From contig CM061921.1 of the NCBI GenBank assembly GCA_031002005.1, forward strand, positions 129,378,036-129,442,035: DNA of 64,000 nucleotides, in the 5' to 3' direction. Positions 45,130-55,419 of this stretch are shown here, piece after piece. A program made the translations under genes and the position numbers. How positions within the stretch are numbered: the first letter of the stretch is position 1; the number at the start of each line of letters is the position of its first letter. A model generated the notes under the pieces. The model saw nothing but the letters and a program-made list of their open reading frames with translations, was not told the DNA's origin and did not search any database. This stretch comes from Vandiemenella viatica. Taxonomy: Eukaryota; Arthropoda; Insecta; Orthoptera; Morabidae.

Positions 45130-46206
45130 TTAGTTGTTTTGAAAATGAGTAGAGTTATGTTGTCCCAGGTATCTTGTTCTGTACATTCTTTGCTCTTGTA
45201 CATCTAATCTTCCCAACATATCTACAGCATCCTTTATGGAGCGGATCTTGTGGCTAGTAACTATTAGCTGTGCCTGTTCCGGTAACCTAGCCGCAATCAT
45301 TCGTACATACTCTTCTTCATTGTGAGACTGGTCTAGGTATCGGCAAGATGCATAGCACCGCATGAAGAAATCGGTTTGCGATCCTCTTCTCGGGTCATAA
45401 CGGTCACCGCACATTAATTCTGATTTTACGGCAATCTGACGTCCGGCCGACCAGTAAAGATTCAAAAAATCTTCTTTGAACTGCGCGTAAGATGAAAATT
45501 CCTCCTCCAATTGCTCTGCCCATAGTCGAGGTCCTGCTCTTAAGTGTTTTATTACCATATTAATTTTCTTCTCCTCACTAGCAGCCATGAAAGGTGGAAA
45601 ATTTTCAAAATTCTTAATAAACTTCACTGGATGGATACCATTTCGGTCAGAAAATTCTTCCCAATCGTTCTTTTCGTCATAGTATTGAACAGGAACTACT
45701 GTGCCCTTTCCGGTTTCTTTGTATTTACAGAACTCATCCTTCACTACACCAGGCACTTGTTTTAATACTTCTTGTTTTATAATTAGCGGCGCCTGTGTCT
45801 TTATTCTCTCATCTACAAATACGGCAGTTGAGACTTTTAACTTCTCCAAATTCTCATCTTGCTGTTCCACCTCCGCCGTTATCTCCTTCATCCCGAACTT
45901 CACTTCCGCATAGCCCTGTCGGGTACCTTCTTGCAAGGTCTGGAACGGTCCTTCTATCGCCTTTATAATGTGGCAGTGACTATCGGTCTTTTCTTGTAAC
46001 TGCGCATACTGTTCTTGCAAGGCGTCTGTTTCCTGGCGCACACCATTAGTTTCACTCTTTACCTCTTGTTTTAAATCGGCAAAATGTGTTGATAAGTCCT
46101 CTGCTTGCATAGTACACAAAGCACGATACTCTTCAATATTCTTATTTAATTCTGCTATTTGGGACTCGTGTTCGTTCAGAAACTTAGAATGTAACACTTC
46201 CGCGTC
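45130..46206 (-). CDS. gag: Gag polyprotein, main part
   Basis: The minus-strand frame is open from about 46220 to a stop at 45130; the listed GTG at 46197 is not a real start. The N-terminal third is a coiled coil (LNEHESQIAELNKNIEEYRA, LKQEVKSETNGVRQETDALQ). Next comes a linker with VVPVQYYDEKNDWEEFSDRN. The retrotransposon gag domain follows: GIHPVKFIKNFENFPPFM, KHLRAGPRLWAEQLEEEF, FKEDFLNLYWSAGRQ, FMRCYASCRYLDQSHNEEEY, ARLPEQAQLIVTSHK. This would form the virus-like particle shell in the cytoplasm. No zinc knuckle is visible. A related gag C-terminus is at 61960-62400. The frame break to the upstream ORF lies at about 46212-46222. Confidence 0.75.
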   Translation of the reverse strand, partial: DAEVLHSKFLNEHESQIAELNKNIEEYRALCTMQAEDLSTHFADLKQEVKSETNGVRQETDALQEQYAQLQEKTDSHCHIIKAIEGPFQTLQEGTRQGYAEVKFGMKEITAEVEQQDENLEKLKVSTAVFVDERIKTQAPLIIKQEVLKQVPGVVKDEFCKYKETGKGTVVPVQYYDEKNDWEEFSDRNGIHPVKFIKNFENFPPFMAASEEKKINMVIKHLRAGPRLWAEQLEEEFSSYAQFKEDFLNLYWSAGRQIAVKSELMCGDRYDPRRGSQTDFFMRCYASCRYLDQSHNEEEYVRMIAARLPEQAQLIVTSHKIRSIKDAVDMLGRLDVQEQRMYRTRYLGQHNSTHFQNN

Positions 46207-46211
46207 AGACT

Positions 46212-46634
46212 TTAATTCAGTTTTAGATCATCGAGCTTGGAATCAAAGGTTTGAGTACTTAGCTTAAGGTCTGAATCTAACTTTTCAAATTTATCATTGA
46301 GGATTTCAGTACTTGACTTGAGATCCAAATTTAAATTTCCAAACCTGGGATTTATGATCTCAGAATTCGTATTTAAAATTTCAAACTTGGAATTTAGGAT
46401 TTCAGAATTCGTATTTAAATTTTCAAACTTGAAATTTAGGATTTCAGTATTTACACTTACATGTCCAATATCTGACTTAAGGTCTGACCTTAAACTTTCC
46501 AACTTGGAATTCAGTGACTCATTTATCACTCGGATTATCTCCGCCATATCTACATTAGCGCTTCCCTCTGTCCCCGGCATGGTTATAAATTCACAAAATA
46601 AGGGATCATCAAATACCGTAAATTCACTTCTCAC
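46212..46634 (-). CDS. Gag N-terminal ORF with 14-residue coiled-coil repeats
   Basis: A 140-codon frame with a likely ATG near 46577-46579 (MPGTEGSANVDMAEIIRVIN) inside the longer frame. It then carries tandem 14-residue repeats: TNSEILNSKFEILN, TNSEIINPRFGNLN and related units, a pattern of two heptads each, so a long coiled coil. It ends SKLDDLKLN at a stop, where the downstream gag frame continues one base out of register around an A-run. Either a single-base deletion has split gag, or the two frames are joined by ribosomal frameshifting. The former is more likely. Confidence 0.6.
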   Translation of the reverse strand: MRSEFTVFDDPLFCEFITMPGTEGSANVDMAEIIRVINESLNSKLESLRSDLKSDIGHVSVNTEILNFKFENLNTNSEILNSKFEILNTNSEIINPRFGNLNLDLKSSTEILNDKFEKLDSDLKLSTQTFDSKLDDLKLN

Positions 46635-47231
46635 GATTCAGACAAACAGAACAACGCCGATATCCGCGAAGCTCTAGCTGCCGCAAGCTATCTAAACATG
46701 CAATTCTACTACAAGGAAAAAAGGTTGTATTGTAGGCACTACTGTAGGTACAATTAAGAAAATTACTTCCGTCACCAAGAGTGGCAACAAGGCAAGAATG
46801 CTTTGTCAAGTTAGGAGAGAAAACCTTGTCCGATTTTCTTCCTCGATATTTTACAGAAAAAAGGAAAATTCTCCCGAAAAGTTAGGAAAGGATTTAAGCC
46901 TTCAAAACAGCCAATTAAGCAGCGCACAGCACGTTCTTAACTTTCGACGACTCTGCACGACGCTTCTTCTTTCTGCGAGATGCCTTCCTCTCGTACCCGT
47001 TGTCGTCTCGGCTTCACAGCACCGCGTCGAATAATGTAGAATATCTCCTACGCTACTCTTTGACCAGCCGCGCTGCCTGGGTCGAGTAGAACCTCTTCTG
47101 AACTTTTGGGTATTGTCGACACCGTTCTAATTGTCGTTGTCGTAATATCACTAGTTTTCCTTTTATCTTTTGTGCGTTTTCCCAGGGTTTGAGAAAAACT
47201 GTCTCTCTTCCTAGTACTAATTTTTACCACA

Positions 47232-47251
47232 CAGTCCGTCACGCGTCGACA
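47232..47251 (-). other. Candidate primer binding site
   Basis: On the minus strand TGTCGACGCGTGACGGACTG starts immediately after the 5' LTR. Binding sites normally start TGG; here TGT is seen. A tRNA-Arg-like match is possible but was not tested. Confidence 0.35.
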
Positions 47252-47911
47252 TGTAAGACTTTTATTTGGTTATGGTTCATTATGATGATGATGATATATA
47301 TTGTTCTTGATTAATGCAAGACCGAACTTCGTACTTATTAAAGTTCTCAAATTATTAATACACAGCTCTATAAGCCGGTTAACTGAATTTTAATTCGTTC
47401 GTAGTCACGGTAGGTCGCCAGGAAGCGTCCTCAACCAGTCCGACACAAGAGGTGGATAATTAACTAAGAAAAGTCTTCAAGTATAAGATAATGAAGTTAA
47501 GTTCTCCACACATTTATTTAAATAACGTACAACATCGAACCGGTTGGCCACTACAAAAATTTAGATGTTAAAGCTATCGAGAGTTCGTAAACCATAGACT
47601 GCAGGATTCTTTGATAAAAGGAAAGTTAATAATCAAATCAGTTTGACACTAAGTTACTTCCAAAGTCACATTCACTGTTCAGCAATATTCTTACACTGTT
47701 CAACTTTCTGTAAAACACACATTGTTCTGGCTAAATACTTTCAGTCTTCTTTTTGATGCTTACTACACCGCACTGTTTGATTAGCGTCTTGCACAATACA
47801 CGACGCGAGCCGTCCTCTACCATAGTTCGGCTACGACTGACTTGAAACAATGTATTCATGCGCTCATTTAGGCGCTACTTGCGGGTCGGCGGAATGCTAC
47901 TTTATGTTACA
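47252..47911 (-). repeat. 5' LTR of the gag-only element
   Basis: 660 bp, paired with 42817-43478. It differs mainly by scattered substitutions, with a cluster at about 47781-47822. Confidence 0.85.
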
Positions 47912-49573
47912 AGGTGTTTACAGTTTTTACGGTATAATGTTTCAACATATAGTTGAACGACGAGATTTAATTTCATAACGCAAATTATAGTATGATTTCA
48001 ACATGTTTGAAAAATTTGTTAAAATTTCGTAATTTTATTCCATGATTTCGAGTTAAACATCATTTCTCGAGACTTTTGACATTAACAATAATTTTTATTA
48101 GAAAGTCTCTGTCCTCATTACATAAGTGATATTAGAAGTGGTACAACTACTCATGGAATCGCGGCATAAAAGTTGCTTCAGGCTAATTTCAAAATTGATT
48201 GTGGCATTGGAAACCCTAGTGTATAATTACAGGTCTCTCTCACTAAGCCGTGAAACATCTGTATGTTCTTAAAACGGTTAGCAGTTTTTTTCCGGTATAC
48301 TGTTTCAACATAGATCTGAACAACGCGTTTTAATTTCGTAGCGCAATTTATACTATGATTTCGACATGTTTGAAAAATATGTTAAAATTTCGCAATTTTA
48401 TTCTATGATTTCCACTTGAACCTCATTTCTGAAACTTAAAACTGTAAAAATATTGTTTTAGTCGTTCTGGAAATCCTTTTGCAAGGATACAACTCTCTCA
48501 TGATTGTGATTGCGACTAACATGCGAATCTTCCTGAATGTTAGAAAAAATTGTTAATTTTTCGTTATTTGTAATTTGATGTTGTATTAAAACACGGTGTC
48601 TGAAAAAATTCTCAGCAGTTATACTTCTATATGTTCTTACGAGAGTTTACAGTTTCTCAGGTAAAGTATTTCAACATAGTTATGAGCAATGCGTTTAATT
48701 TCATAACGCAATTTATAGTATGACATTAACTTGTCGAAAAAAATTGTTAAATTTTCATAATTTAATTCTATGAAATTTACCTAAAACTTATTTCTCCAGT
48801 CTGAACACGGTAACAATAATTTTTAATATAGTGTCTCTTTCCTCATTATGAAAGTGGTATTTGACATCATACAACCAGACACGGGACTGCAGCAGAAAAG
48901 TAGCTTCGGGCTATTTCCACATTTGAATGTGGTGTTGGAAACCTCTCTCCCACTAAGACTTTAATCTTCTGAATGTTCTTACAAGTGTTTACAGTTTTTA
49001 CGGTATAATGTTTCAACAAACATTTGAACGACGTATTTTAATTTCGTAAAGCAATTTACACTATGATTTCGACATGTATGAAAAATTTGTTAAAATTGTG
49101 TAGATTTATTGCATGATTTCGACTTAAACCTCATTTCTCAAGACTTTTGACGGTAACAATTATTTTTTTTTAGAAAGTCTCTCTTTCATTACGTAAGTGA
49201 TATTAGAAAGTCTCTCTCTCTTACGTAAGAGAAAAGTTGCTTCAGGCTATTTTCAAAATTTGAATGTGGCATTGGAAACCCTCGTGCTTATTTACAGGTC
49301 TCTCTCACGATGACGTGAAACTTCCGTCTGTTCTTACATTTTTTGTAGTTTTTGCGATATAATGTTTCAACATTGATTTGAACGACGAGTTTTATTTTCG
49401 TAACGTAATTTATACTATGATTTCGGCATGTTTGGAAATTTTTTTAAAATTTCGTAATTTCATTACATGATTTCGACTTAAACTTCATTTCCCAAGACTT
49501 TTGATGGTAACAATAATATTTAGTAGAAAGTCTCTCCCCTCATTACGTAAGTGATATTAGAAGTGATACAACT
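47912..49573. repeat. Satellite B, middle block
   Basis: The array resumes with the second half of a type 3 monomer, then type 1 (48114), type 2 (48475), type 3 (48845), type 1 (about 49190) and another type 1 start (49541). Near 49167-49230 a monomer is locally rearranged: GAAAGTCTCTCT is duplicated and about 50 bases are missing. The block ends at the TSD of the solo LTR. Confidence 0.85.
49570..49573. repeat. Solo LTR target duplication (left)
   Basis: AACT; matches 50782-50785. Confidence 0.7.
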
Positions 49574-50781
49574 TGTAGCAGAATGACCAAATATGGGTCA
49601 TTCCGTACATTTTTATAAATAATATTTTGTACATTCGTACATATAAAAATAGTAAGAAAGGAATGATCGGAGAGGCTTGTCAGTGTTTGTGGGACCTACC
49701 AGGTAGCAGCGTTAGTCCGTCCCACCAGACAGGCGGCGAACGAACAATGCAGCCACACTTTCTAACGGATTTGGTCAAGCATATGATCCCTTAGCTCCGG
49801 GGAAACTGCACACTGGGGTGAATGCTCGTATCCCATCCCAGGTCCCCGAGCGGGCAGTTTTGGAGGTCACAGTTGACGAATAAGTCCGAGTTCGCACGAA
49901 TCTCGAAAGACAATGTTCGCCTATCGTCACAGCCAGTAGGAGGAGCAAACAAAACAGCAGAACCAATCATCGACAGACTATCCTCTGCATTTTGTAATGC
50001 CAGGAATTTTTGTTCTATGTGAACCACGGGGGGGAGGCTTTTCCTGTGGACGCTGGAGAGCACTTGACGCCGAGTCTTCAGACTGGAAGGAGCGGATCTT
50101 CCGAAGTTGGAGATCGCTCCGTCTTGGCATCGAACCTGAGGGTCGATAAGCGTGTCCTGTACAGTGAGGTCGCTGTGCACTCATCCAGTACGCTGACTGA
50201 AGGACGTGGTGCATTGTCCGCTATAGCCAAGGGGCTATAGTAATTCCGCCGCCGCGGGAAATACATCGCCGTCACGGTAATATTTCTACAGTGCAGTGTG
50301 GTACTTTCATTCGGTCATTGACCTCTGAATGATTATGAGTTCTCGCTCCTCCCAAATATCGAGCTAGCTGGGGCAGACTTTCTTAAAGCCACACTTGGTG
50401 GATAATTTAAATTATCCTGGCGCCCGGCATTTGAGATCGAATACAGTTAATCTTAATACTGTATTTGATTTATGATTCCCGATTGTTATGAAGGGAACTT
50501 TCATTTAAAACCAAGTGTGAAGCTTTCTTGTTTGCCAATTAATATTGGGAATTTGCTTCAAGATCAATTGGAAATGTGGTGGTGTTTTAATGCTTTGTTT
50601 GTTTGTTAATATGTTGGCAATTGTAAGAAGAGGCTTTGCTTAGTTCTTTGTTTAATAAATAAGGCGCACCTGTACGCCACTATGAGTACCCAATAAATTA
50701 GCAGCCTAGGGTTTTCTTTGAATTATAAAAATAAGTAAAAGGTTTTCACCCTTACCTCCCTCCCAGGCACCAACCACCACA
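49574..50781. mobile_element. Probable solo LTR, 1,208 bp, with 4-bp TSD
   Basis: Bounded by TGTAGCAGAATG and ACCAACCACCACA (TG...CA). AACT flanks both sides (49570-49573 and 50782-50785). Excision restores the satellite text ACAACTAGACACGG, so this is a single insertion into a type 1 monomer. It carries AATAAA signals at 50654-50659 and 50690-50695, consistent with LTR polyadenylation in the plus orientation. No gag or pol lies between the termini. Open frames at 49775-50275 overlap on both strands and show no domain. A solo LTR from LTR-LTR recombination is the simplest reading; a compact non-autonomous element is the alternative. Confidence 0.75.
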
Positions 50782-50785
50782 AACT
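50782..50785. repeat. Solo LTR target duplication (right)
   Basis: AACT; matches 49570-49573. Confidence 0.7.
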
Positions 50786-53210
50786 AGACACGGTACTGCA
50801 ACAGAAAAGTTGCATCAGGTTATTTTTAAATTTGAAAGTGGAATTGGAAAGCCTCGTGCATAATTACAGGTCTCTCTCATTAAGACTTCAAACTTCTGTT
50901 TGTTCTTAAAACTGTTCGCAGTTTTTTCCGGTATAGTGTTTCAATATAGATTTGAATAAAGCACTATAATTTCGTAATGGAATTAATACTATGATTTTAC
51001 ATGTTTGAAAAATTTGTTAAAAATTTTTCTAACATTTCGTAATTTTTGTCCATGATTTTGACTTAAACCTCATTTCTCAAGACTTTTGACAATAACAATT
51101 ATTTTTATTAGAAAGTCTCTTTCCTCATTACATAAGTGATATTAGAAGGGGTACAACTAGACACGGAACTGCGGCAGAAAAGTTGAATCACTTTATTTTC
51201 AAATTTGAAAGTGGCATTGGAATCTCTCGTGTATAATAATAGGTCTCTCTCACTAAGACGTGAAACTTTTGTAGGTACCTAAAACTTTTTGCAGTTTTTT
51301 TGGTATATTGTTTCAACATAGATTTGAACAACGCGTTTTAATTTCGTAACGCAATTTATACTATGATTTCGGCATGTTTGTAAAATTTGTCAAAATTTCG
51401 TAATTTTATTCTTTGATTTCCACCTGAACCTCATTTCTGAAAACTTGAAAACATAATTTTTTACTCTTTCTGGAAATCTCGTGCATGGTTAGTACTCTCT
51501 CATGATTGTGACGCACTAAGAGGCGGAACTTCCTGAATGTTTGAAAAAATTGTTAATTTTTCTTGATTTTGTACTACGATATTGTATTAAAACACTTAAA
51601 CTTCTGCAGGTTTTTACAAATGTTTGCAGTTTTTCCGGTATAATGTTTCAGCAGAGTTTGGAACAACCCGTTTAAATTCGTAACGCAATTTATACTATGA
51701 ATCCAACTTCTTTGAAAAAATTTGTTAAATTTTTGTAAGTTTATTCTATGATTGTGACCTGAACCTCATTTCTCTTGTCTGAAGACGGTAACAATAATTT
51801 TCTGTAGAAACTCTCCTCATTATGATAGTGGAATTTGAAGTCATATAACTAGACACGGAACTGCGACAGAAAAGTTGCTTCAGGCTTTTTTCAAATTTTA
51901 AAGTGGCATTGGAAACCCTGGAGAATAATTACAGGTCTCTCTCACTAAGACGTGAAAATTCTGTATGTTCTTGAAACTGATTGCAGTTTTTTCCGGTATA
52001 ATGTTTCTACATAGATTTGAGCAACGCGTTTAATTTCGTAACACAATTTACACTTATTTCGACATGTTTGAAAAATTTGTTAAAATTTCGCTATTTTATT
52101 TTATGTATTCCGCTTGAACCTCATTTCCGAAATCTTAAAACTGTAACAATATTTTTTAGTCATTCTGGAAATCCTCGTGCGTGGTTACAACTCTCTTATG
52201 ATTGTGACGCATTAAGAGTCGGAGCTTCCTGAATGTTTGAAAAAAATTGTTAATTTCTATTTATTTTATATTATGATATTGTATTAAAACATGGTGTTTG
52301 AACAACTAAACTTCAGTATGTTCTTAAAAGAGTTTGTAGTTTTTCCGGTATAATATTTCAACACAGTTTTGAGCTATGCGTTTAATTTCGTAACGCAATT
52401 TATACTATGACATCAACTCGTTTGGAAAAATTTGTTAAATATTCGTAATTTAATTCTATGATTTTGACCTAAACCTCATTTCTCTAGTCTTCAGACGGTA
52501 ACAATAATTTTTAGTGGAAGTCTCCCTTCTCATTTTTAAAGGGGGTATTAGAAGTCACACAACTAGACAAAGAACTGCAGCAGAAAAGTTGCTTCGGGCT
52601 ATTTCCACATTTGAATGTGGCATTGTATACCTCTCTCTCACTAAGACGTGAAAGTTCTGTATGTTCTTACAAGTGATGCTGTTTCTCCAGAATAAGGTTT
52701 CAACATAGATTTAAACGACGAGTTTTAATTTCATAACGCAATTCATACTAGGATTTCGACATGTTTGAAAAATTTGTTAAAATTTCGTAATTTTATTACA
52801 GGATTTCGACTTAAACCTCATTTCTCATGTCTTCTGACCGTAAAAATACTTTTTAATAGGAAGTCTCTCTCCTCATTACGTAAGTGATATTAGAAGTTGT
52901 ACAACTAGGCACGGAACTGCGGCATAAAAGTTCTCTCAGTCCATTTTCAAATTCAAAGTGGCATTGGAAACCCTCGTGTATAATTACAGGTCTCTCTCAC
53001 AAAGACGTGAAACTTCTGCATGTTCTTAAAACTGTTTGCAGTTTTATCCGGTATAATGTTTCAACATAGATTTCAACAACGCGTTTTATTTTCTGAACGC
53101 AATTTATACTATGATTTCGACATGTTTGAAAAATTTGTTAAATTTTCGCAATTTTTCAACAAGCTTGTTCAAAATATTTTTTATTCTTAAGACTATTGAC
53201 TGTTTTTCAA
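50782..53210. repeat. Satellite B, right block
   Basis: Monomers at about 350-bp spacing: type 1 (to 51110), type 1 (51126), type 2 (51480), a type 3/type 1 hybrid (about 51815), type 2 (52170), type 3 (52530), type 1 (52874). Order departs from strict 1-2-3, showing unequal exchange between types. The array breaks off at about 53155 within a type 1 monomer. Confidence 0.85.
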
Positions 53211-54340
53211 GTTTAATAACTTATGTAATTTTATAACTATGATTTGATGATGATACAATCTGATAATTTCATTATTTTGTGGTCTGGCCTAATTTCAATG
53301 ATTTTGGCTTAAAATCACGTGTCTGACAAAAAAAAGCACCAGTATAATGTATTTTCATACTACGATTTTGTAAACTTGTAATTTGAAAATTTATTATATT
53401 TTGAGGTATTATGTTATTAGACCTCACTTGTTTTTCTTTACTGAGTAACATTATTTAATTTCATATCATACAATTTCAATATTTATTTAATTTTATACCG
53501 TGAATTCGACTTAAAACCTATTTTTAGGTCCTATGTAATTATTAATGATAAAAATTTGACGATTTCCTAAATTTTGAGATCTATTTCATAAATCTGATAA
53601 TTTGTTAAAATTTTGAGGTAATTCTTGAGGCCTTTATACCGCATGTATGAAAAATGTTGTTTAAATTTCGTAATTTTATACAATGATTTCAGCTTAAAAT
53701 TTGGTGTTTGAAAAAATTCTCAAGACTTAAACTTCTGTATGTTCTTAATACTGTTTACGGTTTTTGCGATTTAATATTTCAACATAGTTTTGAACAATGC
53801 GTTTAATTTCGTAACACAATTTATATTGTTATTGCAAACTGTTTGAAAAATTTTGTTAAAATTTTGTAAAGTCACACTACAATTTCAACATGGTTAAAAT
53901 ATCGTAATTTTATTCTATGATTTCGACTTAAAGCTCATTACTCAAGACTTAAAACCGCAACAATAAATTTTTCAGTCGTTTAACACGTTTGTTCAAAATG
54001 TTTTTATATATATATATACTTAGAGTGTTTGTTGTTTTTCAGGTTTAATATCTTATGTAATTGTATATCTATGATTTGATAACGTTTCAATATAAAAATT
54101 TTAAACATTTTGTGGTCTTACGAAATTTCATACTATGATTTGCAGGTGTCTGAATAAAAAAGCCCCAGTATAAAGTAATTTCATAATAAGATTTCATAAA
54201 CATGCAATATGAACATTTTGTGGTATTATGAAGTTAGTCCTAATTTGTTTCAGTTTACTGAGCAACATTTATAATTTCATATCATACAATCTTAAAATTT
54301 ATTAAATTTTATTCTATGAATTCGACTTAAAACCTATTTT
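53211..54340. repeat. Degenerate AT-rich satellite flank
   Basis: Decayed pieces with satellite B wording remain (CTTCTGTATGTTCTTA at 53731, TTCAACATAGTTTTGAACAATGC at 53788, TTTATTCTATGATTTCGACTTAAA at 53909). They are mixed with ATTTTGAGGTCTTATGTAATT-type units. No gene. Confidence 0.55.
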
Positions 54341-54735
54341 GATCATTTTTAAAAATTTACAGAAAGATGGATTACATAATTTGAACATTTTTTAAATTTT
54401 TTTTGAGGTGTCACGAAATGTTGAGGTCTTATTTGATTATATTTTGATAATTTGATCATATTTTTTATATAAAAGTTGAGGTCTTATGTAATTATAATTT
54501 GATTATTTTTTAAAATTTACGAAACCATGGATTGCATAGTTTAATCATTTTTAAAAATTTTGAGGTCTTATGTAATTATCTTAAAATCTGAACATTTTTG
54601 AAGTCTTATGAAACCATGGATTGCGTAATTTGATCATTTTTGTTTTTTAAAGTTTACGAAATCATGGATGCATAATTTGATTATTTGTTAAAATTATGGA
54701 GGTTTGGGATAACCATGGATTGCATAATTCATTGG
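54341..54735. repeat. Short AT-rich tandem repeat (satellite C)
   Basis: GAAACCATGGATTGCATAAT-type boxes occur at about 54363, 54523, 54609, 54659 and 54709, linked by TTGATNATTTTTTAAAATTT and TTTTGAGGTCTTATGTAATT. Period is variable, about 50-90 bases. Confidence 0.6.
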
Positions 54736-54879
54736 CCCCTGGAATTACGTAACTATAGCTAGCCGAATTGGCCGTCCGCACCAGACGAGCGCCGATGCAG
54801 AACTGATGGCTCCTCACCCCCCCCCCCCACCACACCCCCGGTTGCGTAACCATATGGCCGGGGGGAACTTTCACTTGGA

Positions 54880-54905
54880 CGATTTTGACCAATAGTTATA
54901 AACCC
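54880..54905 (+). promoter_or_regulatory. CCAAT/TATA-type promoter candidate
   Basis: CCAAT at 54889-54893 and TATAAA at 54897-54902 lie about 45-60 bases before the ATG at 54948, with a plausible start region near 54925-54932. The two boxes are unusually close, so chance occurrence in AT-rich DNA is possible. Confidence 0.3.
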
Positions 54906-54947
54906 CCTTTCTATACTACTGTGCTGGATTTCGTCTAGTGCAAAAAT

Positions 54948-55094
54948 ATGTCTGGAAAAGAAGTTAATCCTATTGAAAATATTAATTATGATGAGGAGGA
55001 GTTAGAAGCTATCTCCCAAATTTGTCAAGTAGAGAATTTGATGACGAAAATAATAATGGATCCGCAGAAAAAGAGCTCATTCTTCAGCAGATAA
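54948..55094 (+). CDS. Short acidic ORF downstream of the TATA candidate (48 codons)
   Basis: It begins MSGKEVNPIENINYDEEELE and continues AISQICQVENLMTKIIMDPQ, ending at a stop at 55092-55094. Composition is balanced and acidic, unlike random AT-rich frames. After about residue 29 an alternative frame continues (FDDENNNGSAEKELILQQIR), suggesting a frameshift in a longer ancestral protein. No family recognised; acidic starts like this are common in DNA-transposon proteins, but that is inference. Confidence 0.35.
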   Translation: MSGKEVNPIENINYDEEELEAISQICQVENLMTKIIMDPQKKSSFFSR

Positions 55095-55193
55095 GGATAC
55101 TCCTAAAAAAAACTTTTTCATTGATGTATATAAATGTGTGTATTAATTTACTGTAGTTTGAAATGTTTTTTGGTGTATCCTTATATAAACACT

Positions 55194-55418
55194 TTAAAAA
55201 CGTGTAGCTTTTATGAAGGCCATAACGAGTACAGGTGCATCATAATGTAGAACAGCGTCAATTATTTGAAACAACATTAAAGCAAAATTTTCTTTTAGAA
55301 CAGAATCAGACTTCAGAAAAAATCCTTGTACATTTCGGTGTGTAATACACGATATTGCCATGTCTAATACTTGAGCGCCAGTTTCGTTTGACGTTGAAGT
55401 TTTAAGATCAAAAAACAT
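55194..55418 (-). CDS. Minus-strand ORF of unknown function (74 codons)
   Basis: It reads MFFDLKTSTSNETGAQVLDM, then AISCITHRNVQGFFLKSDSV and FALMLFQIIDAVLHYDAPVL. Residue usage is protein-like and unbroken, so it might be an exon or part of an unidentified transposase. It opposes the short plus-strand ORF at 54948. No motif allows a call. Confidence 0.3.
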   Translation of the reverse strand: MFFDLKTSTSNETGAQVLDMAISCITHRNVQGFFLKSDSVLKENFALMLFQIIDAVLHYDAPVLVMAFIKATRF

Positions 55419-55419
55419 C

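Larger units (their letters stand above)
42817..47911 (-). mobile_element. LTR retrotransposon, gag only (no pol), with 4-bp TSD
   Basis: Two LTRs of 662 and 660 bp (42817-43478 and 47252-47911) start TGTAAGAC and end TTACA/ATACA, with about 25 differences (~96% identity by eye). The target duplication is AAGT (42813-42816) / AGGT (47912-47915), one mismatch. Removing the element rejoins a satellite monomer (TTACAAGT|GTTTACAG). Coding is on the minus strand: a 5' leader (46640-47251), gag, a ~1.5-kb region with small frames, then a purine tract and the 3' LTR. No protease, RT, RNase H or integrase motif was found in the 3.8-kb interior. Gag and the 4-bp TSD suggest Ty3/gypsy affinity. Confidence 0.85.

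Noticed and set aside
45544..46677. Plus-strand frames of 70-126 codons
   Set aside because: Antisense to gag; they mirror its repeats.
49775..50275. Protein gene inside the solo LTR
   Set aside because: Several overlapping frames on both strands, none with a domain; they lie entirely within the LTR boundaries defined by the TSD.
40224..53210. CRISPR-like array
   Set aside because: Repeats are ~357 bp, diverged and directly abutting, with no unique spacers, and the window is clearly eukaryotic.
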